A model generated the notes under the pieces. The model was not told where the DNA came from, ran no database searches, and saw only the letters and a list, made by a program, of their open reading frames with translations. 32,848 nt of DNA from JAJTFA01 sp044351265 (GTDB taxonomy: Bacteria; Bacteroidota; Bacteroidia; UKL13-3), in assembly GCA_044351265.1 (NCBI GenBank), contig JBILGC010000020.1:1-32848 (forward strand), read 5' to 3'. The position numbers and the translations under genes are program-made. This document shows, piece after piece, positions 17,405-24,960 of the stretch (position 1 is the stretch's first letter; each line of letters opens with the position of its first letter).

Positions 17405-18613
17405 ATGCCTGTGGCAGCACCTACATCAGATATGCCTTTACAAAACCTTTCTTTTAATAATACCGAAACGGCCTTTCGTTCTAAATCAGATTCTGATTTA
17501 CGTAGGTCTTACATATTGTTTAAGGCAATTGGCTATAACTGGCTGGTAAACGCAGGGCCTGTTTTGGTTAAAACAGCTTTTGCACTTAGCTTACCAATAA
17601 AAGGCCTTGTTAGAGCAACCGTTTTTAAGCAGTTTTGTGGTGGCGAAAGTATGAATGATTGTGATGCAACCATGAAGCATCTTTATCGTTACGGCATAGG
17701 CTCTATACTCGATTATTCCGTGGAAGGAAAAGAAGCAGAGCAGGAGTTTGATAACACCATGGAAGAAACCATTGCCACGGTACTAAAAGCTAAAGGGAAT
17801 AATCAAATTCCTTTTTGTGTATTCAAATTGACCGGCCTGGCTCGTTTCGACCTCCTGGCTAAAGTTAATGTAGGCCAGTCTTTAAGCGAGGATGAGCGTA
17901 AAGAGTTTTTAAAAGTAGAGCAACGTATTGAGCGTATTTGTAAAACAGCTTATGAGAATAATGTACGCATTTTTATTGATGCGGAGGAAAGTTGGATTCA
18001 GGATTCCATTGACGGTCTGGCAGCAAAAATGATGGCTAAATTTAATGGGTCAAGAGCTATTGTATTTAATACCATTCAACTGTACCGACACGATAGGTTG
18101 GCTTACTTGAAAAATAGTTTTGCTGAAGCAAGAAGAAGTGGATATTTTTATGGAGTGAAGTTGGTGAGAGGGGCTTATATGGAAAAAGAAAGAGAGCGTG
18201 CTGCAAAAATGGGTTATCAAAGCCCCATACAACCCGATAAAGCCTCAAGTGATAGTGATTATGACGAAGCATTGCGTTTTTGTTTAGAGCACATTGATTT
18301 TATAAGTCTGTGTGCCGGAACTCATAATGAAAACAGCAGCTTGTTGCTTGCCAGTTTAATGGAGCAAAAAGGGTTGGCTAATAACGATGAACGAATTTAT
18401 TTCTCACAATTGTTTGGTATGAGTGATCATATTAGTTATAACCTCTCTGCAGCCGGTTATAACGTGGCGAAATATTTACCTTATGGTCCCGTTGAAGCAG
18501 TTTTGCCATACCTTATCAGAAGAGCCCAGGAGAATACTTCGGCCAAGGGTCAGGCAGGGCGCGAGCTAACACTGATTACAAATGAATTAAAGAGGCGCAG
18601 GTTAAAACAGTAA
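17405..18613 (+). CDS. Proline dehydrogenase
   Basis: This monofunctional FAD enzyme oxidises proline to pyrroline-5-carboxylate and passes electrons to the quinone pool. The 402-residue sequence has the PRODH TIM-barrel motifs: RIFIDAEESWIQD (188-200), VKLVRGAYMEKERERA (251-266), AGTHNENS (304-311), QLFGMSDH (335-342), YLPYGPVEAVLPYLIRRAQENT (357-378). The last one binds the substrate carboxylate through its arginine pair. No aldehyde dehydrogenase domain is fused, so the second step must be encoded elsewhere. M10 (ATG 17432, followed by PLQNLSFNNTETAF) is a credible alternative start, closer to homologs. It is divergent from aroB. Confidence 0.93.
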   Translation: MPVAAPTSDMPLQNLSFNNTETAFRSKSDSDLRRSYILFKAIGYNWLVNAGPVLVKTAFALSLPIKGLVRATVFKQFCGGESMNDCDATMKHLYRYGIGSILDYSVEGKEAEQEFDNTMEETIATVLKAKGNNQIPFCVFKLTGLARFDLLAKVNVGQSLSEDERKEFLKVEQRIERICKTAYENNVRIFIDAEESWIQDSIDGLAAKMMAKFNGSRAIVFNTIQLYRHDRLAYLKNSFAEARRSGYFYGVKLVRGAYMEKERERAAKMGYQSPIQPDKASSDSDYDEALRFCLEHIDFISLCAGTHNENSSLLLASLMEQKGLANNDERIYFSQLFGMSDHISYNLSAAGYNVAKYLPYGPVEAVLPYLIRRAQENTSAKGQAGRELTLITNELKRRRLKQ

Positions 18614-18639
18614 CTGATAAAAGATTAAGGGCGTAATTG

Positions 18640-18659
18640 ACCTTTAAACAAGGTTTTTT
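18640..18659 (+). terminator. Weak possible terminator after proline dehydrogenase
   Basis: A 5-bp stem ACCTT/AAGGT (18640-18644 with 18650-18654) is followed by a run of six T. The stem is short, so this is only a candidate. It lies 27 bases after the stop codon. Confidence 0.35.
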
Positions 18660-18667
18660 GAAGCCGT

Positions 18668-18675
18668 TATTTTTG
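18668..18675 (+). promoter_or_regulatory. Putative -7 promoter element for parAB
   Basis: TATTTTTG matches TAnnTTTG exactly. If used, the transcript carries a leader of about 200 bases before the parA ATG at 18879. The last G of the element begins an inverted repeat (GTGAAACG at 18675-18682 with CGTTTCAC at 18701-18708) that would overlap the transcription start. Confidence 0.4.
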
Positions 18676-18700
18676 TGAAACGCTTACCCGTTGCGATGAA

Positions 18701-18716
18701 CGTTTCACGTCAAGCA
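18701..18716. other. Degenerate parS-like sequence upstream of parA
   Basis: CGTTTCACGTCAAGCA agrees with the canonical parS TGTTTCACGTGAAACA at 13 of 16 positions, with a perfect left half (GTTTCACGT, 18702-18710). The 8-base inverted copy of that half lies at 18675-18682. ParB normally nucleates at parS and spreads. Whether this imperfect site binds ParB cannot be judged from sequence. Confidence 0.4.
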
Positions 18717-18743
18717 GAATTTTTTCATTTATTCTTAAGTTAC

Positions 18744-18782
18744 TAATCAACAAGTGTTAAAGTAATCAACAACCCTGTTGAT
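18744..18782. repeat. Direct and inverted TCAACA repeats upstream of parA
   Basis: TAATCAACAA occurs at 18744-18753 and again at 18763-18772, a 19-base spacing close to two helical turns. The second copy is part of an inverted repeat, ATCAACA (18765-18771) with TGTTGAT (18776-18782). The arrangement is operator-like. No protein can be assigned. Confidence 0.45.
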
Positions 18783-18878
18783 ATAGCGTGTACAAGTACC
18801 CGTTTCTGTTCCATTTCTTTGATGGGGTAAAGCTAATAAAAGTATAGCCGCATTTAATTGCCGGCATTCTATCAAAAC

Positions 18879-19679
18879 ATGGGAAAAATAATTTCAATCG
18901 TTAATCAAAAAGGCGGGGTAGGTAAAACAACCACAGCCATTAATCTGGCAGCAAGCCTGGCAGTGCTCGAGTATAAAACACTGGTGGTGGATGCCGATCC
19001 TCAGGCCAATACCACTTCCGGATTGGGTTTCGACCCAAAAAATGTAAAAATCGGTTTGTACGAGGTAATGATAAATGATGCCCTAGCCAAGGATGCCATT
19101 TTTAAAACAGAATTTGAGTATCTGGATGTATTGCCTTCTAACATTGATTTGGTTGGTGCAGAAATCGAACTCATCAATATTCCTAACCGTGAACGCATCA
19201 TGAAAGGAGCGATGGAAAAAATAAAGAAGAACTATGACTTCATCATCATCGATTGTTCGCCTTCGCTTGGCCTCATTACCACCAATGCATTAACTGCAAG
19301 TGATTCTGTTATTATACCTGTGCAATGCGAATATTTTGCGCTGGAAGGTTTAGGTAAGTTGCTAAATACCATCAAAATAGTTCAATCCAGCTTAAACCCT
19401 GAGTTGCAAATAGAAGGCTTGTTGCTTACCATGTATGACATGCGCTTGCGTTTGAGCAATCAGGTGGTAGAAGAGGTAAAAATGCATTTTCAGCAATTGG
19501 TTTTCGATACCATTATTCAGCGAAATACACGTTTGAGTGAAGCCCCAAGTTTTGGTAAGCCTGTAATTGCTCATGATGCCGAATGCAAGGGTACCATCAA
19601 CTACTTGAATCTGGCTAAGGAGCTGCTTCAGAAAAACGGAATGACCAAACTAAACCAATTTGAACCACAAACCATTTAA
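18879..19679 (+). CDS. parA: ParA/Soj chromosome-partitioning ATPase
   Basis: From ATG 18879 the protein has 266 residues and begins MGKIISIVNQKGGVGKTTTA, which places the deviant Walker A motif KGGVGKTT at residues 11-18 as expected for ParA. DADPQANTT (38-46) is the Walker A' region and FIIIDCSPSLGL (121-132) the Walker B region with D125. There is no N-terminal helix-turn-helix, so it is the short chromosomal Soj type. With ParB 5 bases downstream it forms the nucleoid-bound gradient that moves parS complexes apart. A TTG seven codons upstream is in frame but would add residues not expected in the family. Confidence 0.96.
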   Translation: MGKIISIVNQKGGVGKTTTAINLAASLAVLEYKTLVVDADPQANTTSGLGFDPKNVKIGLYEVMINDALAKDAIFKTEFEYLDVLPSNIDLVGAEIELINIPNRERIMKGAMEKIKKNYDFIIIDCSPSLGLITTNALTASDSVIIPVQCEYFALEGLGKLLNTIKIVQSSLNPELQIEGLLLTMYDMRLRLSNQVVEEVKMHFQQLVFDTIIQRNTRLSEAPSFGKPVIAHDAECKGTINYLNLAKELLQKNGMTKLNQFEPQTI

Positions 19680-19684
19680 TTACC

Positions 19685-20575
19685 ATGAACATTAAAAGAA
19701 ACGCATTGGGTAGAGGCTTAAGTGCCTTGTTACAGGATGCTACAACCGATATCACTACAACCGCAAGTGAAACCTCACCGGTTAACGCAGTTAGTGAAAT
19801 ATTAATCAGCCAAATACAAGCAAATCCTTTTCAGCCAAGAACTGATTTTGAAGAAGAAGCGTTGAATGAACTTGCCGAGTCTATTAGGATTCATGGGGTT
19901 ATTCAACCCATTACGGTTAGAAAAATGGGCTACGATTCTTATCAGATTATTTCAGGTGAGCGCAGAACACGTGCATCCCTCTTGGCAGGTTTAAGTAAAA
20001 TTCCGGCTTACGTGCGTGTTGCAAATGATCAGGAAATGCTGGAGATGGCATTAATTGAAAACATTCAGCGCGAAGAGCTAAATCCAATAGAAATTGCCTT
20101 AAGCTACAAACGACTTATTGATGAGTGCAGCCTCAAGCAGGAAGAGGTTGCAGGCCGCGTAAGCAAAAACAGAACTACCGTTAGCAACTTTTTGCGTTTG
20201 CTCAAATTGCCGGATAATATCCAGCTTGCCTTGAAAGAAGGCAAGATTACAATGGGTCATGCACGTGCCATTATTAGTTTGGATGATCCGCAAAAACAGC
20301 AAGGCGTATTTGAATATATGCTTAATCATGATTTAAGCGTACGTGATGTGGAAGGATTGGTAAGAGACGCCAATGGCGAATCTGATAAGAAAAAGTTTCC
20401 GCTCATCCAGAAGAAATCAGCTAAAAGCACCTTGTTTTTGGATTTTCAAAAATCATTGAGTAAAAAGCTGGATGTAAAAATATCCATTAAAGCAGATGAT
20501 AAGGGTAGAGGGGCAATAAAAATTCCTTTTCGTTCCCAAGCTGATTTGGAGCGGATTCTCCAATTACTCGACTAA
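19685..20575 (+). CDS. parB: ParB/Spo0J chromosome-partitioning protein
   Basis: The 296-residue protein begins with the conserved MNIKRNALGRGLSALL segment that contacts ParA. The CTP-binding ParB/Srx domain follows (about 38-130), with NPFQPR (47-52), SGERRTRA (90-97) and ENIQREELNPIE. A KorB-like helix-turn-helix lies at about 138-190 (LKQEEVAGRVSKNRTTVSNFLRLL), and a C-terminal dimerisation region ends the protein. It binds parS and spreads as a CTP-dependent clamp. It is translated from the same unit as parA, and a strong hairpin follows the stop. Confidence 0.96.
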   Translation: MNIKRNALGRGLSALLQDATTDITTTASETSPVNAVSEILISQIQANPFQPRTDFEEEALNELAESIRIHGVIQPITVRKMGYDSYQIISGERRTRASLLAGLSKIPAYVRVANDQEMLEMALIENIQREELNPIEIALSYKRLIDECSLKQEEVAGRVSKNRTTVSNFLRLLKLPDNIQLALKEGKITMGHARAIISLDDPQKQQGVFEYMLNHDLSVRDVEGLVRDANGESDKKKFPLIQKKSAKSTLFLDFQKSLSKKLDVKISIKADDKGRGAIKIPFRSQADLERILQLLD

Positions 20576-20584
20576 ATATTATTG

Positions 20585-20610
20585 AATACGCGGCTTAGGC
20601 CGCGTATTTT
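20585..20610 (+). terminator. Rho-independent terminator after parB
   Basis: A perfect 10-bp GC-rich stem, AATACGCGGC (20585-20594) with GCCGCGTATT (20599-20608), closes a TTAG loop and ends in TTTT. It starts 9 bases after the parB stop. It would otherwise be read as the N-terminus of the DUF5683 frame, which argues for a later start of that gene. Confidence 0.88.
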
Positions 20611-20627
20611 ATACCCTCTGTTTTCCT

Positions 20628-20635
20628 TACATTTG
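20628..20635 (+). promoter_or_regulatory. Putative -7 promoter element for the DUF5683-dapB unit
   Basis: TACATTTG matches TAnnTTTG exactly. It lies between the parB terminator and the proposed TTG start at 20651, leaving a short leader of about 10 bases. Confidence 0.6.
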
Positions 20636-20650
20636 TATCCTCACTCGTTT

Positions 20651-21211
20651 TTGAAATATCTGTTTATCATATTATTTGTGATTCTTCAGTTGGTTTGCAA
20701 GGCTCAAACCGATTCAGTGACTATTATAAACAGGCAAGCCACCGTAAAGCCCCAAAAACACTCCCCTAAAACAGCAACGTTGCTTTCTCTGGCTCTGCCC
20801 GGTGCTGGGCAAATTTATAACCGTAAAAACTGGTGGTGGAAAGTTCCTGTCATCTATGGAGGTGGAGTGGCCCTTGCCTATGGTGTTGGCTTTTATAATA
20901 GAAATTATAATGATTTCAGAGATGCTTATAAATATCGTATAGAGAATAATGTTGACCAAAATGGTGATCCCAAGTTTGACCGCTACCAAACCCCAACATT
21001 GCTAGCTATAAGGGAGAGTTACCGAGAGTCAAGAGACTTATTTGCCATATATATGGTAGCACTCTATGCGCTACAGGTTGTTGATGCAGCTGTTGAAGCA
21101 CATTTTTTTGATTTTAATGTAACCGATGACTTATCTTTGAAAATACAACCTTCATTGAATCTTGGACCCTATGGATGGGCAGGACTTCAATTTAACCTTA
21201 AATTAAAATAA
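20651..21211 (+). CDS. DUF5683-family membrane protein, TTG start
   Basis: The 186-residue product from TTG 20651 begins MKYLFIILFVILQLVCKAQ, a clean signal peptide. Residues about 40-80 (LSLALPGAGQIYNRKNWWWKVPVIYGG) match the DUF5683 signature, which I know mainly from Bacteroidota. A further hydrophobic segment surrounds AIYMVALYALQVVDAAVEAHFF. The function is unknown; the protein is probably in the envelope. No ATG is available in the frame. The alternative TTG at 20582 would translate through the parB terminator and precede the -7 element at 20628, so it is rejected. dapB starts 2 bases after this stop, indicating a shared transcript. Confidence 0.85.
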   Translation: MKYLFIILFVILQLVCKAQTDSVTIINRQATVKPQKHSPKTATLLSLALPGAGQIYNRKNWWWKVPVIYGGGVALAYGVGFYNRNYNDFRDAYKYRIENNVDQNGDPKFDRYQTPTLLAIRESYRESRDLFAIYMVALYALQVVDAAVEAHFFDFNVTDDLSLKIQPSLNLGPYGWAGLQFNLKLK

Positions 21212-21213
21212 CA

Positions 21214-21957
21214 TTGAAAATTGCATTACTGGGTTATGGCAAAATGGGCAAGGCAATTGAAAAGATTGCTTTGGCTAAAAACCATGAGATTGTTTATAAG
21301 GTAAATCTAGAGAATGCAATGAACTTTATGCCCATCAGTCTGCAGAATGTGGATGTGGCTATTGATTTTAGCATGCCTTCTGCAGCGGTTGATAATATTT
21401 TAAAGTGTTTTGAGTCTCGTGTGCCAATAATTGTAGGAACTACCGGCTGGTATGATCAGTTTGATGAGATTAAGGATAAATGTATTAATGAAGGGCAGGC
21501 TATGGTATATAGCACCAACTTTAGTATTGGTGTGAATATATTTTATAAGATAAATAAAATACTGGCAAAGATGATGAACGATCATCCTGATTATGATGTG
21601 ATGATAGAAGAGATACATCATACAGAGAAAAAAGATTATCCCAGCGGAACAGCCATTTCACTTGCCAAACAAATTATCGAGGAGAATAAGAACAAAAAGG
21701 AATTTAAAGGACGCCTCTTGTTTAATGAAAATATGCCTGCTCAAAGTATTAAGCCGAATGAATTATTGATTGAATCTAAGCGTTTGGGAGATGTTACCGG
21801 TGATCATATGGTAAAGTATGAATCACTGATTGATGAAATATCTATTTCGCATAAGGCCAAGTCGAGGTATGGATTTGCAAAGGGTGCATTGTTGGCCGCT
21901 GAGTGGATTCAGGGTAAAAAAGGCATCTATACCATGGAGGATATTCTTAATCTTTAG
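21214..21957 (+). CDS. dapB: 4-hydroxy-tetrahydrodipicolinate reductase, TTG start
   Basis: DapB reduces hydroxytetrahydrodipicolinate with NAD(P)H in the diaminopimelate and lysine pathway. The nucleotide loop is GYGKMGKAI (7-15). GTTGWYDQF (75-83) and STNFSIGVNIF (100-110) line the active site. EIHHTEKKDYPSGTA (133-147) carries the catalytic histidine pair H135/H136 and K139, aligned with K163 of E. coli DapB. The 247-residue length suits the short Bacteroidota form. The start codon is TTG at 21214, 2 bases after the previous stop. No upstream ATG is available and the residue pattern demands this start. Confidence 0.96.
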   Translation: MKIALLGYGKMGKAIEKIALAKNHEIVYKVNLENAMNFMPISLQNVDVAIDFSMPSAAVDNILKCFESRVPIIVGTTGWYDQFDEIKDKCINEGQAMVYSTNFSIGVNIFYKINKILAKMMNDHPDYDVMIEEIHHTEKKDYPSGTAISLAKQIIEENKNKKEFKGRLLFNENMPAQSIKPNELLIESKRLGDVTGDHMVKYESLIDEISISHKAKSRYGFAKGALLAAEWIQGKKGIYTMEDILNL

Positions 21958-22040
21958 TTTATCATCAGATACGTCCTTTCATCACTATTATTTCAAGCAA
22001 ATTAAAGTATAGCCGTTAATATAGTAGAACGTTTTATTTT

Positions 22041-23324
22041 ATGACAGATCAAACAAAACCCGGAAACCCAATTACCAGATTCATTGATAAGCTGAGTAAA
22101 CGTCAGCAAACAAACTTCTGGCTCATGAGTGGCATTAACCTGTTTTTTCTGCTGGTGATGACCATCTTCGGAGGTTCAAATTTGCTAACAGCTATTGGTC
22201 TATGGATCATTATTCAAGCGCTTATTATTGGCTATTATATTTTTATTAACCGCTATGAGCGCAAATCAAAAACCAGAGAATGGATAGATGCTCTTGCATT
22301 TGCAGTGGTGGCAGCAACCATCATCAGAACTTTCTTTATTGAGGCCTATACTATTCCAACACCTTCAATGGAGAAATCTTTATTGGTTGGTGATTTTCTT
22401 TTTGTGAGTAAAGTGAATTATGGGGCAAGGGCTCCAATGACTCCTGTTTCCGTTCCTTTTGCGCATAATACATTGCCTGTGGTTCAATCCAAATCTTATT
22501 TGGACTGGTTTAGCATGCCTTATCTTCGTTTTCCAGGCCTTCAACAAATTAAAAATAATGATGTAGTGGTATTTAATTATCCTTTTGAAGATGGCCGACC
22601 TATTGACAAAAAGGAAAATTATATTAAGCGCTGTTTAGCCATTTCAGGTGATTCAATTAAAATTATAAACCAGCAGGTTTTTGTAAATAACAAGGCAGCA
22701 GATAATCCACCTAAGATGCAATTTAAGTACTATGTTAAGCTAAACGGTCCGGGTTTGGATTTTAAAACCTTAAAAAAGTTGGATATTGCTTTAACCGATA
22801 TACAGCAACTTTCTAATAATGGTGATTTGAACTTTGATTTAACCGCTGATGCCAAAAAAGGACTTTCAGCAAAATCTTATGTTGCTGCTATAGACTCAAC
22901 CCTTCAGCCGGCAGGACTTTTTGTTGACTATATTTTTCCATACAGGAAAGAACTCTCATGGAACGTAGACAATTTCGGGCCACTATACGTGCCAAAAGTC
23001 GGAGATGAAATAATACTTGACAGCGTAAATTATTGGATATATGAACGTGCCATTAAGGTTTATGAAAACAATCCAGACTTTACCATGCTTGATGGGAAAT
23101 TTTATATGAATGATAAGGAAATTAAAAGTTATACCTTTAAACAGAATTACTATTTTATGATGGGAGACAATCGGCATAATTCAGCCGATTCACGTTTCTG
23201 GGGTTTTGTGCCTGAAGATCATATTGTGGGCAAGGCGCTTTTTATCTGGCTTAGTTTAGACCCCAATCCGGAAAATATTTTCAGCAAGATTAGATGGAAA
23301 CGTCTGTTTCGTGGTATTAACTAA
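22041..23324 (+). CDS. lepB: Signal peptidase I
   Basis: This inner-membrane serine protease cleaves signal peptides of exported proteins. The 427-residue sequence has two N-terminal hydrophobic segments (about 28-45 and 50-70) and a third at about 82-100. The nucleophile motif follows: TIPTPSMEKSL, S109. The general base is K196 in KENYIKRCLAISGD. The box GDNRHNSADSRFWG near the C-terminus is conserved. Between the second and third boxes lies an insertion of over 100 residues, usual for this phylum and absent from E. coli-type enzymes. Its stop codon overlaps that of the convergent asparaginase gene by 4 bases, leaving no room for a terminator. Confidence 0.96.
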   Translation: MTDQTKPGNPITRFIDKLSKRQQTNFWLMSGINLFFLLVMTIFGGSNLLTAIGLWIIIQALIIGYYIFINRYERKSKTREWIDALAFAVVAATIIRTFFIEAYTIPTPSMEKSLLVGDFLFVSKVNYGARAPMTPVSVPFAHNTLPVVQSKSYLDWFSMPYLRFPGLQQIKNNDVVVFNYPFEDGRPIDKKENYIKRCLAISGDSIKIINQQVFVNNKAADNPPKMQFKYYVKLNGPGLDFKTLKKLDIALTDIQQLSNNGDLNFDLTADAKKGLSAKSYVAAIDSTLQPAGLFVDYIFPYRKELSWNVDNFGPLYVPKVGDEIILDSVNYWIYERAIKVYENNPDFTMLDGKFYMNDKEIKSYTFKQNYYFMMGDNRHNSADSRFWGFVPEDHIVGKALFIWLSLDPNPENIFSKIRWKRLFRGIN

Positions 23325-24343
23325 GCGGGAAGCCTGAAATCAGCAAATAAACCGTCTATTACTTTAATTTCTCCGGTTTGCAACTTATTAAAGTTGGTTA
23401 GTGGTGCTTTTGCATAATGATGCAGCGGACCAAGTTGATCACTAGAGAATAGTCCTGATGCTTCTATCAATGCTTGTGCAATATTGTACTGAGGCAGCAT
23501 TTTACCATCATCAATTTTAATACAAACCCCAACTTTCTGTTGAGTAAAACTCATGCAAAAAACACCTTCGGCACCGGTTTTCCCTATAATGTCCGGTGCA
23601 GTAATGCGCATCATATCTGTACAATATCTGCCAGTTCCTGCCACCATAAACGGATATGCTGAAATAGCATCAATCACCATTTGGCAAGCTTGGGCTGTTT
23701 TAGGTGTAAGTGTTTTTGTTGAAACCAAATTTTTATAAGCCAGTGCCTGATTGTATACAGGCACAGAAAAGATCGGGGCAGAGCAGCCATCAAGAGCAGT
23801 AACCATTTTGTTGGTATCGTATTCATAAAGCTTTGCACAGGTATCTTTAATAAGTTGTTGTATGGGATGTTCCGGTTTAAGATAATTCTCAGTAGAGTGG
23901 TTAAGTAACTTACATAAGGCAAGCATGCCTGCATGTTTACCACTACAATTGTTATGAATATGATGAGGCTTTGTGCCATTTTTAATCATTTCATCTGCAG
24001 CTTTTTTAGCTGTAGGATATTGTGGTCCACAGTACAACATTTCTTTGGTTGCTCCAATTTTGTAGAGTATACTTTCAACCACATGCAAATGCTCCGGTTC
24101 AGCATTATGTGAGCCACATATTACGGCAATCTCTTCCAAGGTAAAGTTAAAATGATCCTTGCCACCATGTTCCAATAGCGGTATTACTTGGAGTAATTTC
24201 ATGGCACTGCGCGGATAGCAAATTTGGTTTGTATCTCCTGCAGAAAATATTATTTCACCTACATTATTTACTATGCAAATGCTGCCTCGGTGAAAACTCT
24301 CCAATACATCGGCTCTGTATATTTCTACTAAAATAGGATTCAT
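23321..24343 (-). CDS. L-asparaginase II family protein
   Basis: The 340-residue protein belongs to the asparaginase II family first described in Rhizobium, unrelated to E. coli AnsA/AnsB. Signatures are FHRGSICIVN, YPRSAMKLLQ, CGSHNAEPEHL, HNNCSGKHAGMLAL and DGCSAPIFSVPVYNQA, which supply the conserved Ser-Lys and Cys residues. It should hydrolyse asparagine to aspartate and ammonia in the cytoplasm; I see no signal peptide. It begins directly after the stop of the YciO-type gene with no gap, so it is the last gene of a helicase-yciO-asparaginase operon. Confidence 0.92.
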   Translation of the reverse strand: MNPILVEIYRADVLESFHRGSICIVNNVGEIIFSAGDTNQICYPRSAMKLLQVIPLLEHGGKDHFNFTLEEIAVICGSHNAEPEHLHVVESILYKIGATKEMLYCGPQYPTAKKAADEMIKNGTKPHHIHNNCSGKHAGMLALCKLLNHSTENYLKPEHPIQQLIKDTCAKLYEYDTNKMVTALDGCSAPIFSVPVYNQALAYKNLVSTKTLTPKTAQACQMVIDAISAYPFMVAGTGRYCTDMMRITAPDIIGKTGAEGVFCMSFTQQKVGVCIKIDDGKMLPQYNIAQALIEASGLFSSDQLGPLHHYAKAPLTNFNKLQTGEIKVIDGLFADFRLPA

Positions 24344-24958
24344 TTATTCAATAATTATTCCTTTTCCTTGTCTGATAAGTATAGGCTCTTCATTGGTACA
24401 ATCTATGATGGTTGATGGTTTATTGCCTCCTGCGCCTCCATCAATAACCATTGAAACCTGGTACTCCAATTTTTCATGTATTTCAACCGGATCGGTCATG
24501 TATTCTAAAATTCCATCTTCATGATGTATGGTGGTTACAACCAAAGGTACCCCACATTCCCGGATAATGGTTTGTGCAATAATATTATCAGGCACACGAA
24601 TACCAATTGTTTTTTTGTTGCTGTTAAACCATTTGGTTACATTTTTATTGGCATCTAGAATAAAAGTAAATGGTCCCGGTAAATTGTTCTTCATTAATCT
24701 GAAAACACTTTTATTTAATGGTGCTGTATATTCAGATAGATGCGATAGGTCTGCACACAACAATGAGAAGTTTACCTTTTCAGGCTTTTTAGCAGCTACG
24801 CGGCACATCTGTTCTATTCCTTTTTTGCTATTCAGCCGACACCCCATCGCATAAATGGTATCGGTAGGCAAAATAATTACACCATCTTTGTCTAACACTT
24901 CTAGAATTTTTTTTACTTCACGTAAATTCGGGTTTTCGGTATGTAAATGAAGTAGCAC
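24344..24958 (-). CDS. YciO/YrdC/Sua5-family protein (threonylcarbamoyladenylate synthase-like)
   Basis: This is a single YrdC-like domain of 204 residues. GVIILPTDTIYAMGC carries the nucleotide/carbamoyl binding strand, and KTIGIRVPDN and VVTTIHHEDG are later family blocks. The arrangement NFSLLCADLSHLSEYT and RLMKNNLPGPFTFIL is closer to E. coli YciO than to TsaC, and there is no C-terminal Sua5 domain. TsaC/Sua5 enzymes make threonylcarbamoyl-AMP for tRNA t6A. YciO is a related protein whose role is less certain, so the t6A function is inferred. The gene sits 2 bases after the SNF2 helicase and directly before the asparaginase. Confidence 0.88.
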   Translation of the reverse strand: MLLHLHTENPNLREVKKILEVLDKDGVIILPTDTIYAMGCRLNSKKGIEQMCRVAAKKPEKVNFSLLCADLSHLSEYTAPLNKSVFRLMKNNLPGPFTFILDANKNVTKWFNSNKKTIGIRVPDNIIAQTIIRECGVPLVVTTIHHEDGILEYMTDPVEIHEKLEYQVSMVIDGGAGGNKPSTIIDCTNEEPILIRQGKGIIIE

Positions 24959-24960
24959 GT

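Noticed and set aside
20582..20650. N-terminal extension of the DUF5683 frame from TTG 20582
   Set aside because: It would translate through the parB terminator hairpin and precede the -7 element at 20628. The TTG at 20651 gives a clean signal peptide.
18839..22015. 12-base sequence AAAGTATAGCCG at 18839-18850 (before parA) and 22004-22015 (before lepB)
   Set aside because: Both copies lie 25-28 bases upstream of a start codon. However, repeated 12-mers are expected by chance in about 33 kb of AT-rich DNA, and two copies are too few to claim a shared element.
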